A DNA stretch of 8,171 nt from the NCBI GenBank assembly GCA_016194725.1, contig JACQAW010000392.1, forward strand, positions 1-8,171. Reading direction: 5' to 3'. The position numbers and the translations under genes are program-made. Below are positions 1 through 5,292 of this stretch, piece after piece. Every line of letters starts with the position of its first letter. The first letter of the stretch is position 1. Source of the stretch: Deltaproteobacteria bacterium (GTDB taxonomy: Bacteria; Bdellovibrionota; UBA1018; UBA923). A model generated the notes under the pieces. That model did not search any database and was not told the DNA's origin. It saw only the letters and a list, made by a program, of their open reading frames with translations.

Positions 1-1
1 G

Positions 2-409
2 GTCAGCGGCTTTCTGACGTCGGTGCTGATCCTGGCCGGCACGCATTTCAACAAAGAGCCCGGGCCTTTCTCGGTGGCCTTCAAGCTCATGCTGCGGATC
101 ATGGCGGTCCATCCCCTGATTTCGTTCCTGCTGCTGCTTCCGCTGGGCGACTCGCTTTCGTTGCTCGTGTACGGGCTCTTCGTGATCCGCGGGGTGCGCA
201 AGACGTATCCCATTCCCGTCGAGAAGATCGCGGTGTTTTACGGGGCGATCTATTTCATCTTCGCGCTCATGCAGCTGCAGCAGATCATCAGTCCGCCTTC
301 GGCTGAAAAATACCAGGACCTGTTCAAGCAAACGAGTCATGTACCCAGTACTTTGCCGCCATCGGGCGGAACGATTCGCACTTCCTCTTCCAAGATGACG
401 TCGCACTGA
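2..409 (+). CDS. Yip1-like multi-pass membrane protein, 5' truncated
   Basis: The reading frame is open from the first bases of the window and ends at TGA 407-409, so the N-terminal part lies outside. What is visible is strongly hydrophobic, with about four candidate membrane segments: the first residues (SGFLTSVLILAG), a segment around MAVHPLISFLLLLPL, one around LSLLVYGLFVI, and a last one around AVFYGAIYFIFALMQL. The order of segments, the short basic loop RGVRKTYPIP between the last two, and the G/F-rich start resemble the C-terminal half of the bacterial Yip1 domain. That is a resemblance, not a proven assignment. Yip1-domain proteins in bacteria are inner-membrane proteins of unknown role. 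The last 24 residues are polar (S/T/P rich) and are encoded on the opposite strand of the 3' end of murB, so the tail may be under little constraint. Coding is likely; the family name is moderately sure. Confidence 0.65.
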   Translation, partial: VSGFLTSVLILAGTHFNKEPGPFSVAFKLMLRIMAVHPLISFLLLLPLGDSLSLLVYGLFVIRGVRKTYPIPVEKIAVFYGAIYFIFALMQLQQIISPPSAEKYQDLFKQTSHVPSTLPPSGGTIRTSSSKMTSH

Positions 410-1239
410 GCTTTGGCGCGGCTTTTGGCCAGCTCGATGAGTGCTTTGACGTCGGCGGCTTTGGCTCCGCCCAGGTTGACGATGAAGTTGGTGTGCAGCT
501 CGCTGATTTGCGCATTGCCAATGCGGTGGCCGCGCAGGCCAATGTCGGCGATGACCTTCCAGGCCTGTAGATTTTTGCCGGGATCGGGGTTTTTGAACAC
601 GCTGCCGCAGCTGGGCCTGTCGATGGGCTGTGATGTTTTGCGCGAGGTCAGCAGCGCCTGCACTTGGGTTTGTACGCTTGCAGGGTCGGCTTTTCGGCCT
701 TTGAGGCGCGCGCGCACGATGATTTCGTCCGGCTTCAGAAAGTGCTGCGCGCGATAGCTGTACTTCATCCGCTCGCGCAAGACGGTGCGTTCTGTTTTCG
801 TGGCAAGGTCGTAGGCGGTGATCGCCAGGATGGTACTTTCGATTTCGCCCAGGCGCGTGCCCGCATTCATGCAAAGCACTCCGCCAAGGTTTCCCGGAAT
901 TCCCACCAGCAGCTCAAAGCCAGCCAGGCCTTCGCTCATGCAGTGGCGCAGCAAGTGAATGACCATGACGCTGGCGCCAACCTCAAGCTCGTCGCCGTGG
1001 GCCGCCAGGGTGCGGTCGAGCTTTGCGGTGCTGAGCACCAATCCCCCGAACCCTTCGTCGGCCAGCAGTACGTTCGAGCCGGCGCCCAGCACGAAGTAGG
1101 GGATTTTGCGATCGCGTAAAAAATCGGCCACCGCTGCCAGCTCGTGAGTTGACTCGGGCTGCGCGAAGTAACGCGCGGGCCCGCCGATTTTGTAATAGGT
1201 CAGGGGGGCGAGCGTGACGTTTTCGCGAATGAGCGCCAT
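337..1239 (-). CDS. murB: UDP-N-acetylenolpyruvoylglucosamine reductase MurB
   Basis: MurB is the cytoplasmic FAD enzyme that uses NADPH to reduce UDP-GlcNAc-enolpyruvate to UDP-MurNAc, the second committed step of peptidoglycan precursor synthesis. The 300-residue protein has the expected blocks in order: YKIGGPARYF (16-25); the FAD-binding LGAGSNVLLADEGFGG (51-66); GIPGNLGGVLCMNAG (113-127, where many homologues have GIPG[ST]VGG); SYR with Arg163; CGSVFKNP with the catalytic Ser213; and LEEEVRIV near 283-290, supplying the acidic catalytic residue. The length fits type II (Bacillus/Staphylococcus-like) MurB rather than the ~340-residue E. coli type. The ATG at 1239 matches the family's N-terminus (ENVTLAPLTYYKIGG). 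The nearest purine-rich site (GGTGG) is 13 nt away, too far for a normal Shine-Dalgarno. A -10-like TATAAC ends 8 nt upstream. The gene lies 30 bp behind a small membrane-protein gene, outside any dcw cluster. Confidence 0.96.
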   Translation of the reverse strand: MALIRENVTLAPLTYYKIGGPARYFAQPESTHELAAVADFLRDRKIPYFVLGAGSNVLLADEGFGGLVLSTAKLDRTLAAHGDELEVGASVMVIHLLRHCMSEGLAGFELLVGIPGNLGGVLCMNAGTRLGEIESTILAITAYDLATKTERTVLRERMKYSYRAQHFLKPDEIIVRARLKGRKADPASVQTQVQALLTSRKTSQPIDRPSCGSVFKNPDPGKNLQAWKVIADIGLRGHRIGNAQISELHTNFIVNLGGAKAADVKALIELAKSRAKAQCDVILEEEVRIVPPDGGKVLGT

Positions 1240-1273
1240 GATTTTAGTTATACCACCGGGGTCCTCACGTCAA
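1240..1273 (-). promoter_or_regulatory. candidate murB promoter, near-leaderless
   Basis: On the minus strand, TTGACG (1273-1268) and TATAAC (1252-1247) are separated by 15 bp, and the -10 box is preceded by TGG, an extended -10 signature. The last base of the -10 lies 8 nt from the A of the murB ATG, so a start of transcription would fall at or next to the ATG. The -35 overlaps the stop codon of the upstream gene. The 15-bp spacer is short, and only the extended -10 makes it plausible. Confidence 0.4.
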
Positions 1274-1662
1274 AATCCCAAAGTACCCGCTCCACACCAC
1301 GTTAAAATGGCCATGAGCAGGAAAACGGGCCAGGACGGATGTTTTGCCCTTGACCCGATCAGCGCTACGGCAAAGCTGGCCAAAAAGGTGGCGGACAGAA
1401 TCCTTAGAGTCATGATGTCAGATGGCGAATGGGCGGTTTGCTGCCCTAGACGGAACAAAATCGCCGCAATGCCGATTCCAAAAACGCTGGTGACATGCCA
1501 GGCGAACCTGAGAGTCATCCTGGTCAAGGCAGGACTTCCAAAGGCCGGCGGGAGGCCCTCGACTTTCTGTATTGGGCCAATAATGATCAACTCCCCTGCG
1601 ACCGAGTGGACGACGCAAAGAACCACGGCAAGTATTCCTGAAACCAATAAATAGTTATTCAT
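1270..1662 (-). CDS. small four-TM membrane protein, unknown function
   Basis: This is a 130-residue protein with four predicted membrane segments (about 4-22, 53-70, 86-103 and 111-128). It carries a polar HS..GE signature at the end of the first segment (His19-Ser20, Gly23-Glu24) and a Trp-His pair at 55-56 at the start of the second. Charged or histidine residues at membrane edges could bind a ligand or metal, but nothing here proves it. Short conserved membrane proteins with a similar HS-x-x-GE motif are known as hypothetical proteins; I cannot name a function. The ATG at 1662 is fixed by an excellent Shine-Dalgarno GAAGGA (1673-1668, 5-nt spacer) that shares bases with the TGA stop of the LysR gene. 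The two are therefore co-transcribed and probably translationally coupled. murB follows 30 bp downstream. Confidence 0.8.
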   Translation of the reverse strand: MNNYLLVSGILAVVLCVVHSVAGELIIIGPIQKVEGLPPAFGSPALTRMTLRFAWHVTSVFGIGIAAILFRLGQQTAHSPSDIMTLRILSATFLASFAVALIGSRAKHPSWPVFLLMAILTWCGAGTLGF

Positions 1663-1671
1663 GATTTTCCT

Positions 1672-2547
1672 TCAAGATAATTTCTGTGCCTCGAGCCATT
1701 TCACCGAGCGCGTAACCCACGGCTCGATCGAAGGCCGGCCGCGCAGCCACCAGACGCCGAAGCGCTCATCCTGAATTTTCCAGCCGCTGACCGTCTTCAG
1801 CTTGCGCGCCTGCAGCTCGAGCTGAATCGCGTAAACGGGCAGCACGGCCCAGCCCATGCCGGCCACGCAGGCCTCGCGAATGACCGCGATGTCGTTGAAC
1901 GTGGCCACGACGTGCGCCACTTCATAGCTCAGTTGCAGCATGCGCGTGGCACTCGTGCGTTTGTATTGGAGGTGGGGAAGGTTGATCAGATCCTTGTGCG
2001 ACCGCACATCGTGGCGTGCCAGAAACTTCGGACTTGCGATGACCGCGAAGGTTTCGGGTTGCACCGTGCGAAAACGAACCGACGCGTCTTCGGGGCGGCC
2101 GCAGTCAAAGCCCAGGTCGGCGTCGCCCGCGAGCAGCAGCTTTTCCACGCCGTCCTCGGCCGTGACAATGGAAAGTGCCGTGTCCGGGTTGTCTTTGAGC
2201 AGCTCAGGCAGCTTTGCCGCCAGAACGCGCGCTGCGAACTCGCGGGTGCTGGCGATTTTCAAAATGGTACGCGAGTTGAGAATACGCTTCTGCGAGGCAG
2301 CGGCATCGCGCGTCCAGTTGTTGACGTCGCGGCCCAGTGGCGACAGGCGCCACTTGCCCTGCTGCTTTTCAAGCACGGGAACCGTCTGGGCGATCTTTTG
2401 CAAGGAGCGCGACACCACCGACACATCACGCCGCACCAGCGCCGCCAGGTGCGTGAGCGAACCTGCCATCTCGAAGGTCAGCAGCAGCTCGCATTGTTCC
2501 GAGGTCAGTCCGAACGTGATGCCGTTTTGAAGCGAATCGACTTGCAT
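1672..2547 (-). CDS. LysR-family transcriptional regulator
   Basis: The 291-residue protein has the length and layout of LysR regulators. The N-terminal winged helix-turn-helix runs from about LTSEQCELLLTFEMAGSLTHLA (helix 1 and 2) through VSVVSRSLQKIAQ (recognition helix) and LSPLGRDV (wing end). A linker helix follows, then a periplasmic-binding-protein-like effector domain from about residue 95. The effector part shows the usual GDADLGFDCG and REACVAGMGWAVLPVYAIQ segments; the second is the typical co-inducer domain motif V..G.G...LP. A TTG start at 2556 would add three residues but would lie inside the likely -10 box, so ATG 2547 is preferred. There is no Shine-Dalgarno at either start. 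The gene is divergent from a secreted unknown protein and heads a minus-strand group with a 4-TM protein and murB. By family habit it may autoregulate and control the divergent gene. The ligand is unknown. Confidence 0.9.
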   Translation of the reverse strand: MQVDSLQNGITFGLTSEQCELLLTFEMAGSLTHLAALVRRDVSVVSRSLQKIAQTVPVLEKQQGKWRLSPLGRDVNNWTRDAAASQKRILNSRTILKIASTREFAARVLAAKLPELLKDNPDTALSIVTAEDGVEKLLLAGDADLGFDCGRPEDASVRFRTVQPETFAVIASPKFLARHDVRSHKDLINLPHLQYKRTSATRMLQLSYEVAHVVATFNDIAVIREACVAGMGWAVLPVYAIQLELQARKLKTVSGWKIQDERFGVWWLRGRPSIEPWVTRSVKWLEAQKLS

Positions 2548-2583
2548 AAAACGCAAAATACACTTGTTTCATTTGCACTTCAA
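2548..2583 (-). promoter_or_regulatory. candidate LysR-gene promoter, near-leaderless
   Basis: On the minus strand, TTGAAG (2583-2578) is followed after exactly 17 bp by TATTTT (2560-2555), directly preceded by GTG. The -10 ends 8 nt before the A of ATG 2547, so the transcript should begin at or beside the start codon. The -35 hexamer lies within the TTTG-N5-CAAA dyad, which would make the promoter a natural target of autorepression. Confidence 0.5.
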
Positions 2584-2587
2584 ACAA
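2564..2587. promoter_or_regulatory. candidate LysR-type operator (nested inverted repeats)
   Basis: Between the divergent LysR and HEWGTF genes are two concentric or overlapping dyads: TTGTTT (2564-2569) with AAACAA (2582-2587), 12 bp apart, and TTTG (2572-2575) with CAAA (2581-2584), 5 bp apart. LysR regulators bind interrupted dyads of this size (T-N11-A type) between divergent genes. The position over the LysR -35 and upstream of the plus-strand gene fits. The assignment is from position and symmetry only. Confidence 0.45.
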
Positions 2588-2624
2588 AATCGATGCCGAC
2601 GTAACTTGCGATTCAATAAGGAGA
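2579..2624 (+). promoter_or_regulatory. tentative promoter and strong RBS of the HEWGTF gene
   Basis: TTCAAA (2579-2584) and TAACTT (2602-2607) are 17 bp apart and form a weak candidate promoter. The ribosome binding site TAAGGAGA (2617-2624) is near perfect, with AAGGAG ending 5 nt before ATG 2629, and it fixes the start of the downstream gene. The promoter is uncertain; the binding site is convincing. Confidence 0.45.
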
Positions 2625-2628
2625 CTTT

Positions 2629-3945
2629 ATGATTCGATATTTCGCAGTGGGATTAGGGCTTTTACAAAGTGTTTACGCGGTGGCCGGGCCGGACCTGGTT
2701 GCGCACGAGTGGGGTACGTTCACCTCGCTGCAGGGCTCGAACGGCAAGGTGCTCGAGGGCTTGCAGCACGAGGAAGAAGGGCTGCCCGAATTTGTTTACA
2801 GCCGTAATCGGCTCAATCCCATTGAGCACTCGGCTTTTGCGCCGATGACCTTGAGTGCGATGGACCCCGACTCGCGGGTGCTAGCGCAGTCTCAGCCACA
2901 GCCACAGCCACAGCCACAGCCACAGCCACAGCCACGTCCGCGGCCCCGGCCTCGTCCTTGCCATGGAAAGGGAATGGAATGCTTTAATGCAAGTTCTGAG
3001 TTCGCGGCGGTTACACAGAAGCTCGAGACACCCGTTATTTATTTTTACTCGCCGAAGCCTCAGCACGTGAATGTGAACGTCGAGTTTCCAAATGGCGTGA
3101 TCTCGCAGTGGTATCCGAACGCCGAAAACTTTCGTCCGGATATCGGCGCGGGCAGCGCGCTATCCAACGGCGCGATGTCGTGGAGCGTGGACATCGCCAA
3201 TCAGCCGGCGCCGCTGCCGGCCGTGTCGCCGCAAGACATCTGGGCGCCGTCGCGCAATGTGAATTCGGCTTTCGTCAAAGTGGGTGAGGAAAATGAACGG
3301 TTCATTTTCTATCGCGGCCTCGGCCGTTTCGACGTTCCTTTCGAGGTGTGGTCTACTGCCGAGGGCAGCCTGGTTGCGACAAATCATTCTGAGCAGGCCA
3401 TTCCGGCCGCCTTCTTGTTGAACATGAAAGATGGCCACGGCGTGGTTCAAAGCCTGGGAGCAATCGCCGCGCACGGCTCGGTGCGGGTTCCCCAGATTCC
3501 GAACGTCACCGCGGCAAGCCCCACGATAGACACCTATATCGCCGAAGCCTCGACGCGTTTGCGCCAGGGTCTGGAAGCCTCGGGCCTTTATGCCGATGAA
3601 GCCAAGGCGATGGTCGACACCTGGACGCGCAGCTACTTCCGCACGCCGGGAGTCCGCGTTCTGTACGTCGTGCCTCGTGAGTGGACGGATCGCATTCTGC
3701 CCATTCAGGTCACGCCTGAGCCGCGTGAGCTGGTGCGGACGCTGGTTGGCCGGGTGGAAGTCTTCACCGCGCAGGAAGAACAGCAGCTGCTGGGCCAGCT
3801 ACAGACTTCCGTGGCTACGCACACGACGCTCAATCTGGCTCCTTTCGGACGCTTTGCCGAAGCCAAGCTTCGCCGGGTGCTCGAGCTGACGTCGAATCCC
3901 GCCGCGCATGTTCTGGGCGAAAGACTCCTCAAAGAGCTGCAGTAA
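2629..3945 (+). CDS. secreted protein of uncharacterised HEWGTF family
   Basis: The 438-residue protein starts with a signal peptide (hydrophobic residues 2-19, likely cut near VYAVA-GP), so it is probably periplasmic or secreted. The mature N-terminus carries HEWGTF at 26-31. Later blocks are ETPVIYFY (133-140), VISQWYPNAE, RFIFYRGLGRFDVPF, and near the C-terminus WTRSYFRTPGVRVLYVVPR (from Trp332) followed by ELVRTLVGRVEVFT. I recall this set of motifs from unnamed proteins in planctomycetes, myxobacteria and relatives; no function is known to me and none is claimed. Residues 89-110 are a pure (Gln-Pro)7(Arg-Pro)4 stretch encoded by seven perfect CAGCCA copies, followed by a Cys pair (111, 118). 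It probably acts as a rigid extended linker. A strong RBS (TAAGGAGA) sets the start. The gene is alone on its strand, divergent from a LysR gene and followed by a hairpin terminator. Confidence 0.85.
   Translation: MIRYFAVGLGLLQSVYAVAGPDLVAHEWGTFTSLQGSNGKVLEGLQHEEEGLPEFVYSRNRLNPIEHSAFAPMTLSAMDPDSRVLAQSQPQPQPQPQPQPQPRPRPRPRPCHGKGMECFNASSEFAAVTQKLETPVIYFYSPKPQHVNVNVEFPNGVISQWYPNAENFRPDIGAGSALSNGAMSWSVDIANQPAPLPAVSPQDIWAPSRNVNSAFVKVGEENERFIFYRGLGRFDVPFEVWSTAEGSLVATNHSEQAIPAAFLLNMKDGHGVVQSLGAIAAHGSVRVPQIPNVTAASPTIDTYIAEASTRLRQGLEASGLYADEAKAMVDTWTRSYFRTPGVRVLYVVPREWTDRILPIQVTPEPRELVRTLVGRVEVFTAQEEQQLLGQLQTSVATHTTLNLAPFGRFAEAKLRRVLELTSNPAAHVLGERLLKELQ
2893..2934 (+). repeat. (CAGCCA)7 in-frame hexanucleotide tandem repeat
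   Basis: Seven perfect copies of CAGCCA encode (Gln-Pro)7, residues 89-102. They run directly into a degenerate 24-base continuation (2935-2958) encoding (Arg-Pro)4 with varied codons. Perfect short-unit repeats are prone to slippage. Because the unit is six bases, copy changes alter linker length by two residues and do not shift the frame. Confidence 0.95.
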
Positions 3946-3971
3946 GACCGTACGCAGTCCCGTCAACAACG

Positions 3972-4006
3972 ACAGCCGGCTTCGCCCCAAAATCGGAGCC
4001 GGCTGT
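3972..4006 (+). terminator. hairpin terminator after the HEWGTF gene
   Basis: ACAGCCGGCT (3972-3981) pairs perfectly with AGCCGGCTGT (3997-4006). Three further pairs (one G-U) extend the stem to 13 bp with a 9-nt A/C-rich loop. It lies 27 bp after the stop codon. The 3' tract TTCCTTCC is only moderately T-rich, so termination may be imperfect or protein-assisted. Confidence 0.7.
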
Positions 4007-4020
4007 TCCTTCCTACGAAA

Positions 4021-4166
4021 CTCCGAAGTCCAAAGTCCAAAATGTGGCCAGTGACCCGTGAACTGTGCACGGCACCTGTAACTGAAACTGTTCCGATACC
4101 GGATATGGATCCGGGACCGGTGCCGGGACTGTTACCGCTCACTGGGCACAGGACCCTGGACTCCGG
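4021..4166. repeat. long imperfect palindrome, possible structured RNA or cruciform
   Basis: Nested complementary blocks run in matching order on both sides: CCG 4023-4025 with CGG 4164-4166; GTCC 4028-4031 with GGAC 4158-4161; GTCC 4035-4038 with GGAC 4151-4154; TGTG 4043-4046 with CACA 4147-4150; CCAGTGA 4048-4054 with TCACTGG 4139-4145; AAC 4061-4063 with GTT 4131-4133; CGGCACC 4070-4076 with GGTGCCG 4119-4125. An apical hairpin, CCGGAT 4099-4104 with ATCCGG 4109-4114, lies inside. The left side also has a tandem heptamer AAGTCCA (4026-4039). No ORF covers it. It could be a REP-like element, a small RNA gene or a decayed mobile-element relic; I cannot tell which. Confidence 0.6.
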
Positions 4167-4173
4167 CTACCGG

Positions 4174-4210
4174 TGTCCAACTACTTGACGTCGGTAATTT
4201 GTGTTGGACA
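4174..4210. repeat. 8-bp inverted repeat upstream of deacetylase
   Basis: TGTCCAAC (4174-4181) and GTTGGACA (4203-4210) are perfect inverted copies 21 bp apart. The right arm contains TTGGAC, the best -35 candidate for the deacetylase gene. This may be an operator or a weak stem. Confidence 0.4.
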
Positions 4211-4237
4211 AATATAGTTAACTGTATAGTTAACTAT
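4204..4237 (+). promoter_or_regulatory. promoter-operator candidate with tandem TATAGTTAACT
   Basis: The 11-mer TATAGTTAACT occurs twice, at 4213-4223 and 4225-4235, with a 12-bp period. The second copy sits in a perfect 12-bp palindrome, ATAGTTAACTAT (4226-4237), and the outer halves also form an inverted repeat. It is AT-rich within GC-rich surroundings. TTGGAC (4204-4209) with TATAGT (4225-4230), 15 bp apart, is a possible promoter, so a bound dimer pair would cover the -10. The regulator is unknown. Confidence 0.5.
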
Positions 4238-4317
4238 TTTCCGGGCGAACTCCTTGTAATGCTTTGGATGCTGAAAAGACACAGGGGTGCGGCACATCAA
4301 TTGCTTTAGTTATCAGT

Positions 4318-5283
4318 ATGATGATGCTTAAAATCCTGCTCACATTGAGTTTCGTATCTGTATTCGCCGGCGGCAAAGCCCCGGCTGAATTGCCCGCAAA
4401 CGAGCTGGGCCAGATCATGGTTTTGGAATATCACCATTTTGGAGCCGAGGGCCGCTGGAGCCGCTCGATTCCAAATTTTCGCAAGGACCTCGAAGCGCTC
4501 TACGCGCGCGGTTACTACCTCACCAACCTCAACGACCTGCTTGACCACAAGATCACCGTGCCTGCCGGAAAAACTCCCGTGGTGTTGACCTTCGACGATT
4601 CCGCTGGCGGCCAGTTTGGGCTGGTGCATACCAAAGACGGCGACATCCTGGATCCGAATACCGCCGCGGGCGCGATCAAGAAATTTTCCGATGACCATCC
4701 CGACTTTGGCCGGGCCGGCACATTCTATCTGAACCCGAACGGCAAACGCGATAAGGCCTGGAGCAAGGTGCTGAACGAAATGGTCGCTCAGGGCTTTGAG
4801 CTGGGCAATCACACTGTCACTCACCCACAGCTGCGCAAACTTTCCTACGAGAAAGTCGAAAACGAAATCGCGATGTGCCAGGCGTGGATTGATCAGAACG
4901 TGCCCGGCTACCAGGTGCGCAGCATGGCGCTGCCTTTTGGAATCTATCCGATGCAAAACGGCCACCGCATGGACTCCTGGGCCAGCGACGGCGAGTCGCA
5001 GGGCGTGCGCTATCATCATGAGGCGCTCCTGGAGGTAGGTTCCGGCCCGGCACCTTCGCCGTTTTCGCCGAAGTTCGATGCCATGCACATTCCGCGCATC
5101 CAGGTTTGGGGCAACGCCGACCCCGGCCAGCCCGTTTTCGATTACTTCCTGCATTACTATGACAAGCACCCCGAGCAGCGCTTCGTGAGCGATGGCAACC
5201 CCGAGACCCTGACGATCAAGAAGGGCCATCGCGGCGACCTGCATTCGAAAATGACTGAAGACTTTCAGGTCATCGAAAATTAA
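4318..5283 (+). CDS. secreted polysaccharide deacetylase (NodB fold, CE4)
   Basis: CE4 enzymes remove N- or O-acetyl groups from glycans such as chitin oligomers, peptidoglycan or poly-GlcNAc using a bound metal. From ATG 4318 the protein is 321 residues. A signal peptide (MMMLKILLTLSFVSVFA) is followed by the NodB domain: an N-terminal YHHF segment, motif 1 TFDDS with Asp93 and Asp94 (base and metal ligand; the usual Gly is Ser), motif 2 HTVTH with the two metal-binding histidines 165 and 169, and an ALPFG segment (204-208) in the place of motif 3. The C-terminal part (YHHEALLEVGSGPAPSPFSP, then HIPRIQVWG) looks typical of a bacterial subgroup whose substrate I do not know. The start is uncertain: ATG codons at 4318, 4321 and 4324 all fit, TTG 4264 would add 18 residues, and no good RBS is seen. 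The gene converges on the cytochrome gene with a 9-bp gap. Confidence 0.9.
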   Translation: MMMLKILLTLSFVSVFAGGKAPAELPANELGQIMVLEYHHFGAEGRWSRSIPNFRKDLEALYARGYYLTNLNDLLDHKITVPAGKTPVVLTFDDSAGGQFGLVHTKDGDILDPNTAAGAIKKFSDDHPDFGRAGTFYLNPNGKRDKAWSKVLNEMVAQGFELGNHTVTHPQLRKLSYEKVENEIAMCQAWIDQNVPGYQVRSMALPFGIYPMQNGHRMDSWASDGESQGVRYHHEALLEVGSGPAPSPFSPKFDAMHIPRIQVWGNADPGQPVFDYFLHYYDKHPEQRFVSDGNPETLTIKKGHRGDLHSKMTEDFQVIEN

Positions 5284-5292
5284 GAGCTGCGG

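Noticed and set aside
2548..2556. TTG 2556 as the LysR start
   Set aside because: It lies within the likely -10 box, has no RBS and adds only three residues.
1912..2604. 230- and 196-codon plus-strand frames over the LysR gene
   Set aside because: The minus-strand LysR frame has clear family features; the plus-strand frames overlap each other and have none.
2893..2934. CAGCCA repeat as a phase-variation switch or CRISPR
   Set aside because: A six-base unit cannot shift the frame, and there are no spacers between copies.
2881..3066. Antisense frame with a Trp-Leu repeat
   Set aside because: It is the reverse reading of the CAGCCA repeat, without RBS or support; the plus frame has a signal peptide and conserved motifs on both sides.
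4021..4166. Palindromic region as an insertion sequence or MITE
   Set aside because: No transposase is present and no target-site duplication could be seen at its edges; kept only as an unexplained structured element.
4306..5244. 312-codon open frame antisense to the deacetylase
   Set aside because: It mirrors a gene with intact NodB motifs, has no signal, domain or RBS, and its composition (Arg/His/Val rich) is typical of an antisense shadow in GC-rich DNA.
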